Shown here in pieces: positions 17,043-26,240 of a stretch of 64,000 nt of DNA (the first letter of the stretch is position 1; each line of letters opens with the position of its first letter). Origin of the DNA: Lederbergia sp. NSJ-179 (GTDB lineage: Bacteria > Bacillota > Bacilli > Bacillales > Bacillaceae_C); the NCBI RefSeq assembly GCF_022867885.1, contig NZ_JALIFP010000006.1, positions 124,001 to 188,000 on the forward strand, read 5' to 3'. Below the pieces are notes generated by a model, which was not told where the DNA came from, made no database searches, and saw nothing but the letters and a program-made list of their open reading frames with translations. Position numbers and translations under genes: made by a program.

Positions 17043-17120
17043 CTTTTCAAGTAAAACCAGCTTCTCTATTCAGACACTAACAGCTAGGTCAGCCGCCTAA
17101 TTACTTAATCATCATCGCAT

Positions 17121-17906
17121 TCATTCTGCAATAAAATATTCTTGCAAATATTCAAACCAAACTTCATGCCCCTTCTCATTCGGAGCACTCTCCCCACTCA
17201 CCACATAATCTGAGGCATCCTCTGGCCAGTTTTCCCAGTGGTCAAGATAAGGAATGTCTTGCGCCTTCGCATATGCCTGTAAATCCTTCACTTGCTGCGG
17301 ATAAATACTGGAGTCAGGAACAGGGCGGGCTGGTTGTAAAAGCACGACTGCATCTGGGATCACGTTGAGGAAGGCGTCAATATTCTCATGATTCTCATCC
17401 ACATCGACAACCCCATTGTCTTCTAAAATAAACGGCTCATATAACACCAATTTAGGAGCAAAATCGACAACCTCTTCATATCGCTCCTCATCAATAAATT
17501 GCCTTGAAATTAGATCATATTCAAACAGCTTGACATCAACAACATCTTTCCCGTAGCTTTCTTCTAATGCTTCCTTCAACATCGCGGCCCAACCATCGTC
17601 ACCACCTAAGGCAAGGGAACCAACAAGCGCGATTGGATAGCGTTCCCCATTTTCAACCGCTTCACGTAAGTCAGCTTGCGCCTCTTCCGGCCAGTTGCTC
17701 GCCAACTCAACAACCGCAGGATCCACATCCTTCTGTTTCTTTTCCTTATCACCTTCTTTATTAGCTGATTCTGAACTGTCATCACTCTTTGGAGTCTGAT
17801 CGACTTCAGAAGCGACCACCCCAGTCCGATCTTTCCAATACAAATAACCTGAACCAAGAAAAACCAGACAAGCCAAAACAATAATGGCTGTCAACAAATT
17901 TCGCAT
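17121..17906 (-). CDS. Membrane-anchored SGNH/GDSL-type hydrolase
   Basis: A 261-residue protein: an uncleaved N-terminal anchor (residues 4-23), an acidic/lysine linker (about 33-62), then an extracellular SGNH-like domain with IALVGSLALGGDDGW as the nucleophile block and NEKGHEVW carrying the catalytic histidine. Such enzymes often remove or add acyl groups on surface polysaccharide. AGGAAGGGG precedes the ATG. It is divergent from, and about 150 bp upstream of, the exopolysaccharide cluster, which suggests it acts on that polymer. Confidence 0.7.
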   Translation of the reverse strand: MRNLLTAIIVLACLVFLGSGYLYWKDRTGVVASEVDQTPKSDDSSESANKEGDKEKKQKDVDPAVVELASNWPEEAQADLREAVENGERYPIALVGSLALGGDDGWAAMLKEALEESYGKDVVDVKLFEYDLISRQFIDEERYEEVVDFAPKLVLYEPFILEDNGVVDVDENHENIDAFLNVIPDAVVLLQPARPVPDSSIYPQQVKDLQAYAKAQDIPYLDHWENWPEDASDYVVSGESAPNEKGHEVWFEYLQEYFIAE

Positions 17907-18060
17907 TGTTTCAATCCCCTTCCTACTTCTACTAAAAGTGAAAATATTTACCTAGTATAAATTCCCATGTAAAATTGAAAATAGCCATTCAAAAACTTAC
18001 AGACTATGCTATAATAATACACGTTAATAGAATAGTCGACAATCATCCAGGGAGGATATT

Positions 18061-18801
18061 ATGGAAGAAACAATCAGTTTAAAAGAGCTGATGCAGACTC
18101 TACGAAAGAGAATGACCTTAATTGTACTGATTACAGTGGTGACAATGGTTCTAAGTGGAGCTGTCAGTTTTTTTGTACTTACACCCATCTATCAATCTAC
18201 AACGCAATTATTAGTCAATCAATCAAAAGATGACCAGCCAGCTTATAATGTATCGGAAATTCAAACCAATTTGCAGTTGATTAATACATACAATCAAATC
18301 ATGACAAGTCCGAGAATTTTGGACAAAGTGATCGCGGATTTGGATCTCGATATGACAGCAACTGAATTGAAGGATAAAATCAAGGTTGAAAGTGCCACGG
18401 ACTCACAGGTTGTGAACGTGACGGTACAAGATCCTGATCCCAATCAAGCGGCTACGGTTGCCAATAAAGTCGCAGAAGTTTTTGAAAAGGATATCGTCGA
18501 TCTTATGAATGTCGATAACGTGAATATCTTAACAAAAGCTGAAGTAGGACCAAAGGCATCACCGGTCAAACCACAACCACTACTAAACATAGCGATTGCC
18601 GCTGTTGTCGGCTTGATGCTCGGTGTGGGAGTGGCCTTCTTACTTGAATACCTTGACAACACCGTGAAAACAGCCGAAGATATTGAAAAACTGCTTGAAT
18701 TACCCTTGCTTGGGGCTGTAGCGAATATTGAAGATCAAAAAATTCAACGGAAAGTAAGTAGGAGTCGCAGTGCACGAGTAAGGAGTGAGCAAGTTGGCTA
18801 A
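18061..18801 (+). CDS. Polysaccharide chain-length/BY-kinase modulator (EpsA/CapA type)
   Basis: A 246-residue Wzz-family membrane protein. Two membrane helices (about 18-40 and 178-200) bracket an extracellular loop, and the second helix follows the proline-rich SPVKPQP motif. Its C-terminal cytosolic tail activates the tyrosine kinase encoded next. GGGAGGAT lies before the ATG, and a TATAAT at 18010-18015 is a plausible promoter element. First gene of the exopolysaccharide cluster. It overlaps the kinase gene by 8 nt. Confidence 0.85.
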   Translation: MEETISLKELMQTLRKRMTLIVLITVVTMVLSGAVSFFVLTPIYQSTTQLLVNQSKDDQPAYNVSEIQTNLQLINTYNQIMTSPRILDKVIADLDLDMTATELKDKIKVESATDSQVVNVTVQDPDPNQAATVANKVAEVFEKDIVDLMNVDNVNILTKAEVGPKASPVKPQPLLNIAIAAVVGLMLGVGVAFLLEYLDNTVKTAEDIEKLLELPLLGAVANIEDQKIQRKVSRSRSARVRSEQVG

Positions 18802-19489
18802 ACAAAATCTAACACCACAATCGGGGCGACGTAAATTAGTCGCCAAAGCGAATCCGAAATCACCGATCTCGGAACAATATCGGACGATTCGGACAAACAT
18901 TGAATTTTCTGCGGTCGATGAAGAAATCCGCACCTTAATGGTGACATCATCCGGTCCAGCGGAAGGAAAGTCGACAACGACGGCCAATTTAGCGGTCGTC
19001 TTTGCCCAACAAGGAAAAAAGGTACTCATTGTCGATGCCGATATGCGAAAACCAACCGTACACTACACATTTGGTGTCACCAATACAACAGGACTAACAA
19101 ATGTACTCACGCGTCAAGTGACTTTAGAAGAAGCAGCAAGATCAACCGATATGGAAAATTTAAACGTATTGCCATCTGGTCCAATCCCACCAAACCCAGC
19201 TGAATTGCTTGGTTCCAAAGGGATGCAGGTTTTCTTTGAAAAGGCAAAAGAAAGATATGACATGATTATCTTTGATACACCACCTGTATTAGCAGTCACA
19301 GATGCGCAAATTTTGGCGAATAAATGTGATGGAACCGTTCTGGTCGTGGCAAGTGGCAAAACAGAGCTTGAATCTGCGCAAAAAACAAAAGAACTCCTAT
19401 CAGCCGCGCAAGCGAAACTATTAGGAGTCGTTCTCAATAATAAGAAAATGGAAAAAACCGATTACTACTATTATTATGGAACCAATTAA
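18794..19489 (+). CDS. Bacterial tyrosine kinase (EpsB/CapB/YwqD type)
   Basis: A 231-residue BY-kinase with Walker A SGPAEGKSTTTANLA, Walker A' VLIVDADMRKP, Walker B MIIFDTPPV and a C-terminal tyrosine cluster (DYYYYYGTN) that is autophosphorylated. It controls polymer length and activates sugar-nucleotide enzymes. I chose the TTG at 18794, 8 nt after AAGGAG; the GTG at 18785 overlaps that site. The partner phosphatase is encoded at 19841. Confidence 0.88.
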   Translation: MAKQNLTPQSGRRKLVAKANPKSPISEQYRTIRTNIEFSAVDEEIRTLMVTSSGPAEGKSTTTANLAVVFAQQGKKVLIVDADMRKPTVHYTFGVTNTTGLTNVLTRQVTLEEAARSTDMENLNVLPSGPIPPNPAELLGSKGMQVFFEKAKERYDMIIFDTPPVLAVTDAQILANKCDGTVLVVASGKTELESAQKTKELLSAAQAKLLGVVLNNKKMEKTDYYYYYGTN

Positions 19490-19499
19490 CCTAGAAAAG

Positions 19500-19535
19500 A
19501 CCCACTTTAAAAGAGTGGGGTATCTCTTTATATAG
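19500..19535 (+). terminator. Terminator-like hairpin inside the eps cluster
   Basis: CCCACTTT and AGAGTGGG arms, then TATCTCTTTATA. It would cut most transcripts after the kinase gene unless read through. Confidence 0.6.
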
Positions 19536-19635
19536 GGTAAAAAGATTCCTGATATTTCCGTTAAAATTACAGTTTTTTCCATAAAGATTAAAGTTTCTTC
19601 ACATTTTTTAAAAGAGGATTGACATTCCTATAGAA

Positions 19636-19674
19636 AATAGTCCAAAATGACCTTTGCGATCAGTTTGGACTATT
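19636..19674. repeat. 11-bp inverted repeat in the leader of the phosphatase gene
   Basis: AATAGTCCAAA (19636-19646) and TTTGGACTATT (19664-19674) with a 17-nt loop. It lies in a 350-bp gap that holds no gene. There is no T-tract, so it is a structured leader or an operator rather than a terminator. Confidence 0.5.
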
Positions 19675-19840
19675 GAGGTTGTTAGGTCAATTTGATCAGC
19701 GTGATAGTAGACTCGTTCGTTCTAAATAAGCCAGTCACTATTTAAAAAATATCCAGCAGGCTGATACGCTTTAATTTTTGGACTTTCAATTGAGAGTTTG
19801 AGAAAAAGCACTTTACATGAATGGAAGGGAGAAGAGGTAA

Positions 19841-20608
19841 ATGATTGATATCCATTGCCATATACTTCCTGGCGTAGATGATGGCGCAAGTCATTATACA
19901 GACAGCTTATTAATGGGGAAACAGGCCGTGAGTGAAGGGATCCATACGATTATTGCGACCCCCCATCATAAAAACGGTCATTATATGAATACAAAGGTAG
20001 ATATAATCGCAAGAGTGAAGGAGTTAAACGAGTATCTACAATCTGAACATGTCGATCTTGAGATATTGCCAGGTCAAGAGAATCGTATTTACGGGGAGAT
20101 CATCGAGGATTATGAAGCAGGAGAGATCCTCACGCTAGGGAATGCCTCTCACTACGTATTTATTGAACTCCCAACCAACCATGTGCCACGTTATACAGAC
20201 CAACTTTGTTATGACATTCAGATGAAAGGATTAATTCCAGTGATTGTCCACCCAGAACGAAACACGGAATTAATCGAACACCCGAACAAACTCTATCATT
20301 TGGTGAAAAATGGCGCTGCTTCCCAAGTCACAGCAGGAAGCCTCACTGGTTACTTCGGCAAAAAAATCCAAAAGTTTAGCTTTGATTTAATAGAAAACAA
20401 TTTAACCCATTTTCTAGCCTCAGATGCGCATAATACCACAACACGGGGATTTAAAATGGCTGAAGCCTTTGATCTAGTAGAAACAAAATACGGTCTAGAT
20501 TATGTGGACATGTTTCTGCAAAATGCGGAATTGATTCTAGATGGACAAGACATTGATCGCGATATTCCCAAGCCCATTAAAAAGAAAAAATTCCTAGGAC
20601 TCTTTTAG
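19841..20608 (+). CDS. Tyrosine-protein phosphatase, PHP family (YwqE/CpsB/CapC type)
   Basis: A 255-residue manganese-dependent PHP phosphatase that dephosphorylates the BY-kinase. Metal-binding motifs seen: DIHCHILPGVDDG at the N-terminus, TPHHKNGHY, HPERN, and SDAHN near residue 200. AAGGGAGAAGAGG precedes the ATG. Full length for the family. Its stop codon lies only 3 nt before the hairpin cluster at 20611. Confidence 0.9.
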   Translation: MIDIHCHILPGVDDGASHYTDSLLMGKQAVSEGIHTIIATPHHKNGHYMNTKVDIIARVKELNEYLQSEHVDLEILPGQENRIYGEIIEDYEAGEILTLGNASHYVFIELPTNHVPRYTDQLCYDIQMKGLIPVIVHPERNTELIEHPNKLYHLVKNGAASQVTAGSLTGYFGKKIQKFSFDLIENNLTHFLASDAHNTTTRGFKMAEAFDLVETKYGLDYVDMFLQNAELILDGQDIDRDIPKPIKKKKFLGLF

Positions 20609-20610
20609 AG

Positions 20611-20686
20611 GCCTACAGGATGTAGGTCACAAAGGTTGCGACGTACAAGGATGTACTAGTGCAGGCGAAGTAACAGGACGTTGCGC
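20611..20686. ncRNA. Hairpin cluster with AGGAY (RUCCU on -) loops, copy 1
   Basis: Three stem-loops: CCTACA-GGA-TGTAGG (20612-20626), GTACA-AGGA-TGTAC (20643-20656), and GTAAC-AGGAC-GTTGC (20670-20684, one wobble pair). Read on - the loops are RUCCU, the hallmark I recall for the Rfam Bacillaceae-1 motif. Read on + the second hairpin equals the CsrA SELEX consensus RUACARGGAUGU. The transcribed strand is not decided by the sequence. Confidence 0.65.
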
Positions 20687-20761
20687 CCTTAGCCGTTCGT
20701 CCTTATTTAGCCTTTGATCCATATTAAAGAAATTTTTATATAAAGTTATACTGATATAGTG

Positions 20762-20925
20762 AGTCGCCCGAAAGAACTGGAACTAAAAACATATTGGTTT
20801 TCGGTTATGTCTCCAATCCGTTATCAACGGAGGCACTCGGTCACCCTGTGGGAGGAGCAGTACCTCCTCCTTAGACACATTCGTTGTCGAGAGGGTGATG
20901 TGAGGACGGGTTAGATGCCCGTATT
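20762..20925 (+). ncRNA. Candidate EAR (eps-associated) antitermination RNA
   Basis: A GC-rich structured block between two hairpin clusters. Stems seen: ATTGG/CCAAT (20794-20817), CCGTT-ATC-AACGG (20818-20831), TCACCCT/AGGGTGA (20841-20898) enclosing GGAGG/CCTCC, and ACGGG/CCCGT (about 20905-20921). EAR lies between epsB and epsC in B. subtilis and allows RNA polymerase to read through terminators. The position here, before the EpsC-like gene and upstream of terminators at 19500 and 23981, is the main support. The consensus was not aligned. Confidence 0.5.
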
Positions 20926-20930
20926 TTAAG

Positions 20931-21087
20931 GCCAACAGAACGTTGGTCAGAACAGCGTTGCGACGTACAAGGATGTACTAGTGCAGGTGAAGCAACAGGA
21001 CATTGCGTTTTGAACCTGCCGCCAGGACGGCGCGCCTTTAGGCCCGCAGGACGCGGGTCAGAACAGCGTTGCGCCAGGATGGCGCGC
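20931..21087. ncRNA. Hairpin cluster with AGGAY (RUCCU on -) loops, copy 2
   Basis: Six stem-loops: CCAAC-AGAAC-GTTGG (20932-20946, loop altered), GTACA-AGGA-TGTAC (20965-20978), GCAAC-AGGAC-ATTGC (20992-21006, one mismatch), CGCC-AGGAC-GGCG (21020-21032), CCCGC-AGGAC-GCGGG (21043-21057), GCGCCA-GGA-TGGCGC (21071-21085). Stems vary while loops stay fixed, as expected for RNA-level selection. Much of the first half duplicates copy 1. Confidence 0.65.
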
Positions 21088-21144
21088 CTTTAGCTGTTCA
21101 TCCTTACTCATCCTTATTGATCCTTAACTTTCGGTTTTTCCGAT

Positions 21145-21194
21145 AAATGTCTAACGAAAGGACAAGTAGGTACTTGCTTTTTCGTTAGACATTT
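21145..21194. repeat. Long inverted repeat before the EpsC-like gene
   Basis: AAATGTCTAACGAAA (21145-21159) and TTTCGTTAGACATTT (21180-21194) are perfectly complementary, with a second stem CAAGTA/TACTTG between them. It ends about 36 nt before the ribosome site. It could be a terminator in either direction, the target of EAR, or a small mobile repeat. Confidence 0.6.
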
Positions 21195-21243
21195 AAATTT
21201 GCCTATTTTGTACATATACTATGATGAAAAGAAGGGATGTTCA

Positions 21244-23067
21244 TTGACGTATCCAAAACGATTATCGCTTTTGGTTTTGTTGGATTCAGCGATTGTGTTG
21301 TTTTCAATTTATATTGGGTATTTTATCTTACACCCATACTCAGATTTTTACTCATCAAAGTTAATCCTAATGAGTTCGCTCATTTTGTTGGCTAGCCATC
21401 ATTTATTTGCTTTTATCTATCGTTTGTATAATAAAGTTTGGGAGTATGCGAGTGTTGGAGAATTAATGAGTATTGCCAAAGCCGTAACGTTTTCAATTTT
21501 AACGGCAGCTGTCGCTCAGATGGTTGCAGCTGGACATGTGTATTTGCGTGTGTTGTTTATCACATGGATGTTACATATCTTATTAATTGGCGGGTCACGC
21601 TTTTCCTGGCGGATGGTGCGTGATCGTTTAATTAAATCTAAAGCAGAAAAGCGCAAAACCTTAATCGTCGGTGCTGGTTCGGCTGGTACAACGGTCGCTA
21701 GGCAATTGCTCCATCATGAAGAAGGAGATCAAATCCCAGTTGCTTTTGTCGATGATGACCTAACAAAATATAAGTTAGAAATTTTCGACTTAACCGTTTG
21801 TGGGACGATTGATCAAATCCCAGAGGTTGTTGAAAAGAGGGGGATTGAAGATATTATTATTGCCATCCCTTCTCTATCGAAAAAAGAAATCAGACGAATT
21901 TATGGAATCTGTGCGCAAACAGATGCTGATGTAAAAATCATGCCGCTTATCGAAGATGTCATGACTGGTAAAATATCCGTTAGTGCGATCCGAAATGTAG
22001 AAGTAGAAGATTTATTAGGACGCGACCCAGTGAAATTAGATATTAGTCAAATTACGGAATCGATTACAGGGGCAACAGTTCTTGTCACAGGGGCAGGTGG
22101 TTCAATTGGTTCAGAAATTTGTCGGCAGATTTGTCATTTTGCCCCCAAAAAACTGTTGCTCTTAGGACATGGTGAATTCAGCATTTATAATATTGATATG
22201 GAACTGAAAAAGAAATATGGGCAGGAAATGGAGATTATCCCCATCATTGCCGATGTGCAAGATCGTAGCCGTATCTTTGAAGTGATGAATGACTATCAAC
22301 CCGATGTTGTCTACCATGCGGCCGCTCATAAGCATGTGCCATTGATGGAATACAACCCAAGGGAAGCTGTAAAAAACAATGTCTTTGGGACACGAAATGT
22401 GGCAGAAGCTTGTGACACATTTGGGATTCATACATTTGTGCTCGTCTCAACCGACAAAGCCGTCAATCCACCGAATGTAATGGGCGCAACAAAAAGAATT
22501 GCGGAAATGATTATTCAAAATTTAGCGAAAGAAAGCCAAACGAAATTTGTCGCTGTTCGTTTTGGTAACGTATTAGGTAGTCGCGGCAGTGTCATTCCAT
22601 TGTTCAAAAAGCAAATTGAAGCAGGTGGGCCGGTTACGGTTACTCATCCAGATATGACAAGATACTTTATGACGATACCAGAAGCTTCAAGGCTTGTGAT
22701 TCAAGCTGGCGTATTGGCGCGCGGAGGAGAGGTCTTCGTATTGGATATGGGAGAGCCTGTAAAGATTTCTGATCTAGCAAAAAACTTGATTACTCTTTCC
22801 GGTTATACAATAGAAGAAATCGGTATCGAATACAGTGGCATTCGTCCGGGTGAAAAAATGTATGAAGAACTTCTCAATGAAAATGAAGTGCAGAAGGAAC
22901 AAGTCTTTCCGAAGATCCATATTGGGAAAGCTGAGCCAATGGATAAAGCTGAGCTGTTTGAGATCATTGATCGCTTTGAACACTTAAATATAGAAGAAAC
23001 ACGAGATACCGTACTAGCGACTGCCAATTGGAAGAATAAGGGAAAAGCGAAAGCTGGAGTTAGCTAA
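21244..23067 (+). CDS. CapD/EpsC-type nucleoside-diphosphate-sugar dehydratase (membrane-bound)
   Basis: A 607-residue protein with four N-terminal membrane helices (about 5-110), a first Rossmann domain (TLIVGAGSAGTTVARQL), and a C-terminal SDR domain with TGAGGSIGSEICRQ and the active-site pair STDKAV and MGATK (Met in place of the usual Tyr, as in PglF/FlaA1-type 4,6-dehydratases). It converts UDP-GlcNAc-type sugars to 4-keto-6-deoxy forms, the substrate for the aminotransferase at 24162. The TTG at 21244 follows GAAGGG by 7 nt; the longer frame from 21199 has no ribosome site. Confidence 0.88.
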   Translation: MTYPKRLSLLVLLDSAIVLFSIYIGYFILHPYSDFYSSKLILMSSLILLASHHLFAFIYRLYNKVWEYASVGELMSIAKAVTFSILTAAVAQMVAAGHVYLRVLFITWMLHILLIGGSRFSWRMVRDRLIKSKAEKRKTLIVGAGSAGTTVARQLLHHEEGDQIPVAFVDDDLTKYKLEIFDLTVCGTIDQIPEVVEKRGIEDIIIAIPSLSKKEIRRIYGICAQTDADVKIMPLIEDVMTGKISVSAIRNVEVEDLLGRDPVKLDISQITESITGATVLVTGAGGSIGSEICRQICHFAPKKLLLLGHGEFSIYNIDMELKKKYGQEMEIIPIIADVQDRSRIFEVMNDYQPDVVYHAAAHKHVPLMEYNPREAVKNNVFGTRNVAEACDTFGIHTFVLVSTDKAVNPPNVMGATKRIAEMIIQNLAKESQTKFVAVRFGNVLGSRGSVIPLFKKQIEAGGPVTVTHPDMTRYFMTIPEASRLVIQAGVLARGGEVFVLDMGEPVKISDLAKNLITLSGYTIEEIGIEYSGIRPGEKMYEELLNENEVQKEQVFPKIHIGKAEPMDKAELFEIIDRFEHLNIEETRDTVLATANWKNKGKAKAGVS

Positions 23068-23091
23068 GGATAAATATAGGAGGATATTTCA

Positions 23092-23970
23092 TTGAAAACT
23101 GTCAAAAAGGCCATTATCCCTGCCGCTGGTCTGGGAACAAGGTTCTTACCAGCGACAAAAGCAATGCCGAAAGAAATGCTTCCGATCGTCGATAAACCGA
23201 CGATTCAATATATTATTGAAGAAGCAGTAGCCTCCGGTATTGAAGATATTATCATCGTCACAGGGAAAGGAAAACGGGCGATTGAAGATCACTTCGATCA
23301 TAATTTTGAGCTTGAAGACAATCTTGTGCAGAAAGAGAAATATGATTTACTTGAGAAAGTAAAACAACCTGCTAATGTTGATCTCCATTATATTCGCCAG
23401 AAAGAACCAAAAGGATTAGGACACGCCGTTTGGTGTGCCCGTAAGTTTATTGGTAATGAACCATTTGCGGTTCTGCTTGGAGATGATATCGTTCAAGCGG
23501 AAACTCCTGGGCTAAAACAGTTGATTCAACAATTTGAAGAGACTCAAAGCTCTGTTGTTGGCGTGCAACAAGTGCCAGAAAATGAAACCCATCGCTATGG
23601 AATTGTCGATCCTTCTGCACAAGAAGGCCGTCGTTACCAAGTGAAAAACTTTGTAGAAAAACCTAGACAAGGTACAGCACCATCCAATCTTGCGATTATG
23701 GGTAGATATATTTTCACTCCAGAAATCTTTACTTTCCTAGACCGCCAAGAAATCGGCGCTGGTGGGGAAATTCAACTAACCGATGCGATTCAACATTTAA
23801 ATGAATTACAAAAGGTCTATGCCTATGATTTTGAAGGTAAACGATATGATGTGGGAGAAAAAATGGGCTTTATTCAGACGACGATTGAAATCGCCCTGCA
23901 AGATAAGGAATTGAAGGATGAATTACTTGTTTATCTGCAAGGGATTGTAAAAGAAAAAGAAGTAGTATGA
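23092..23970 (+). CDS. galU: UTP--glucose-1-phosphate uridylyltransferase
   Basis: A 292-residue nucleotidyltransferase making UDP-glucose. Signature [21 protein letters not shown] at the N-terminus (activating loop, two halves), GDDIV metal site, EKP motif in FVEKPRQG, and [13 protein letters not shown] start with AGGAGG upstream. It supplies UDP-glucose to the Ugd at 36441 and to the repeat-unit transferases. Confidence 0.92.
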   Translation: MKTVKKAIIPAAGLGTRFLPATKAMPKEMLPIVDKPTIQYIIEEAVASGIEDIIIVTGKGKRAIEDHFDHNFELEDNLVQKEKYDLLEKVKQPANVDLHYIRQKEPKGLGHAVWCARKFIGNEPFAVLLGDDIVQAETPGLKQLIQQFEETQSSVVGVQQVPENETHRYGIVDPSAQEGRRYQVKNFVEKPRQGTAPSNLAIMGRYIFTPEIFTFLDRQEIGAGGEIQLTDAIQHLNELQKVYAYDFEGKRYDVGEKMGFIQTTIEIALQDKELKDELLVYLQGIVKEKEVV

Positions 23971-23980
23971 TAAAACAGAT

Positions 23981-24025
23981 ACCTCTGTTCAGTTTCATAT
24001 TTCAAATGTGAAGTTGAATAGAGGT
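23981..24025 (+). terminator. Terminator after galU
   Basis: ACCTCTGTTCA (23981-23991) and TGAATAGAGGT (24015-24025), one mismatch, then TTCTTT. An internal terminator in a cluster that must be co-expressed fits processive antitermination by the EAR candidate. Confidence 0.65.
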
Positions 24026-24161
24026 TTCTTTAGCTTGGTGTGTATAAATACTTTTTGGTTGTTTAGTGGTTAGTTGGAACTAACTGGTTTTAGATAAGCA
24101 TTAAACAACTAAAAAAGTTTAAAGATATAGAATGAATAATTCTAGGAAGGAAGACTTGAAG

Positions 24162-25298
24162 ATGGAAGCAACAGAAGTAAAAGAAAGAATATTTCTCTCC
24201 TCACCTCATATGAGTGATGAGGGTTACGAAATGGAATACATAAAGGAAGCTTTTGATACAAATTGGATTGCTCCACTTGGCGAAAATGTAAATCAATTTG
24301 AAAAGGAATTTGCCACCAAGGTTGGTTCTAAAGCAGCTGCAGCATTATCCTCAGGAACTGCTGCTATTCATTTAGCTTTAAAAGCTGCTGGCGTAGGAGA
24401 AGGGGATATTGTCTTCTGTCAATCTCTTACCTTTTCTGCTACAGCTAACCCCATTATTTATCAGAATGCAATCCCAGTATTTATTGATAGTGATGAGAAA
24501 ACTTGGAACATGTCGCCTGAAGCATTGGAGGAGGCATTTGAAAAATACCCTAATGTAAAAGCTGTAATTGTTGTTCACCTTTATGGTTTATCTGCTGACA
24601 TGGATAAGATTTTAGAGCTTTGTAAAAAGTATAATGTGACATTAATAGAGGATGCTGCAGAATCTTTAGGAACATATTATAAAGGGCAACATACTGGGAC
24701 CTTTGGAGATTACGGAATCTTCTCTTTCAACGGGAATAAAATCATCACCACATCAGGTGGTGGGATGCTGGTTTCTAATAATGAAGAAAAAATTGCAAAA
24801 GCAAGATTTTGGGCCACACAAAGTCGGGATCAAGCAAGACACTATCAACATAGTGAACTTGGCTTTAACTACCGAATGAGTAATGTAGTAGCTGGAATTG
24901 GTAGAGGGCAGTTAAAAGTATTAGATCAAAGAGTAGAGAAGAAAAGGTATATTTATGAGTATTACAAAAGAGAATTAAGTGAACTAGAAGGTGTTCAGTT
25001 CATGCCTAGTAATGAGTGGAATGAACCGAACTACTGGTTAAGCAGTATGACATTGACAAGTATTGTTAGACCTGCTGATGTGATGGAGGCGCTTGAAAGG
25101 GAAAATATCGAATCAAGACCGGTTTGGAAACCGATGCATATGCAGCCATTTTTTAAGAAATATGATTTTGTTGGTAAAGGGGTTTCGGAGAGATTGTTTG
25201 GGAATGGCATTTGTTTGCCATCTGATACGAAGATGACGGATGGGAACTTAGAGAGGGTTGTAAAAGTTATAAAAAGTGTAATTGAAGAAAATGATTGA
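24162..25298 (+). CDS. DegT/DnrJ/EryC1/StrS aminotransferase (EpsN/PglE type)
   Basis: A 378-residue PLP sugar aminotransferase. Residues near 55-62 (SSGTAAIHLAL) bind phosphate, EDAAESLG carries the cofactor aspartate, and FSFNGNKIITTSGGG holds the PLP lysine (K in GNK). It aminates the 4-keto sugar made by the dehydratase at 21244, giving a UDP-diamino or 4-amino sugar. An upstream ATG at 24132 lacks a ribosome site; GGAAGGA lies about 11 nt before 24162, though the TTG at 24156 is also possible. A/T content rises sharply from here on. Confidence 0.85.
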   Translation: MEATEVKERIFLSSPHMSDEGYEMEYIKEAFDTNWIAPLGENVNQFEKEFATKVGSKAAAALSSGTAAIHLALKAAGVGEGDIVFCQSLTFSATANPIIYQNAIPVFIDSDEKTWNMSPEALEEAFEKYPNVKAVIVVHLYGLSADMDKILELCKKYNVTLIEDAAESLGTYYKGQHTGTFGDYGIFSFNGNKIITTSGGGMLVSNNEEKIAKARFWATQSRDQARHYQHSELGFNYRMSNVVAGIGRGQLKVLDQRVEKKRYIYEYYKRELSELEGVQFMPSNEWNEPNYWLSSMTLTSIVRPADVMEALERENIESRPVWKPMHMQPFFKKYDFVGKGVSERLFGNGICLPSDTKMTDGNLERVVKVIKSVIEEND

Positions 25299-25599
25299 AA
25301 AATGCTAAAAGCATCATGAATTGATCAAAACTGGGCCTTAAGCAAAGATCATATCATACAGTTAGTTATTATGTTAATAAAAGATGGAATGAAAAGAGCA
25401 AAATATGTGAACAAGATGAAGTAGGAATTAGTAAACAAAAAACAAAAAAAGAGTTAGTAGAATTATCGTAGGGTAAAATCAAAGTGAAGAAAGCTAATAT
25501 ATTTCGAAGGAGCAAATCCTGTCTAAACTGAATTGTTATCCAATTACCTAGAGATGGAGAATTATAGTAAAAATCTGATTGTTTTTAGGAGGAATAATT
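25299..25599. other. Gap with a possible acetyltransferase remnant
   Basis: No intact gene. A short frame near 25371-25425 reads MLIKDGMKRAKYVNKMK, similar to the N-terminal region of cluster acetyltransferases of the hexapeptide class, and then stops. Codons and spacing suggest decay. Confidence 0.3.
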
Positions 25600-26217
25600 T
25601 TGTATCAAAAGTATTTTAAGAGATTATTGGATTTTATTTTTGCGCTAATATTAATAATATTATTGCTCCCACTTATGCTAATAATAGGGTTAGTAGTTAG
25701 AATAAATTTAGGGAGTCCAATAATATTTAAACAAGAAAGAACAGGATTAAATGAAAAAACATTTACATTAAACAAATTTCGTAGTATGACCGATGAAAGA
25801 GACGAAAATGGAGAATTATTGCCTAATGAATTAAGAATGACGAGGTTTAGTAAAATTTTTCGTTCTACCAGCCTGGATGAATTACCAGAGTTATTCAACA
25901 TATTAAAAGGGGAAATGAGTTTTATTGGGCCAAGACCGTTGCTCACAGAATATTTAGAACTTTATAACAAAGATCAAAGGAAACGACACAAAGTAAGGCC
26001 GGGATTAACAAGTTATACAGCTGTAAACGGCCGATCAACGTTATCTTGGGATCAACGCTTTGAAATGGATGTTTGGTATGTTGAAAATGTTAGTTTTCTT
26101 TTAGATTTTAAGATTTTAGTAAAAACATTTATTACTGTAATTAAAAGAGAAAACACGACAAGTGACAGAGGAAAGTTCCAAGGAACGGCTGATGCAAACA
26201 AAGAGAAAAGTTCATAA
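25600..26217 (+). CDS. Initiating sugar-phosphate transferase (EpsL/PglC type)
   Basis: A 205-residue polyprenyl-phosphate phosphoglycosyl transferase: one N-terminal hydrophobic segment (about 8-30), then QERTGLNEKTFTLNKFRSM, STSLDELPEL, GEMSFIGPRPLL and HKVRPGLTSY. It loads the first sugar phosphate on undecaprenyl phosphate at the inner face of the membrane. The TTG at 25600 follows AGGAGG by 8 nt. Confidence 0.9.
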   Translation: MYQKYFKRLLDFIFALILIILLLPLMLIIGLVVRINLGSPIIFKQERTGLNEKTFTLNKFRSMTDERDENGELLPNELRMTRFSKIFRSTSLDELPELFNILKGEMSFIGPRPLLTEYLELYNKDQRKRHKVRPGLTSYTAVNGRSTLSWDQRFEMDVWYVENVSFLLDFKILVKTFITVIKRENTTSDRGKFQGTADANKEKSS

Positions 26218-26240
26218 TAGTTTCAAAACGGGGTGACAAA

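Noticed and set aside
21199-21243. Longer start for the EpsC-like protein
   Set aside because: It begins inside the inverted-repeat region without a ribosome site; GAAGGG directs the TTG at 21244.
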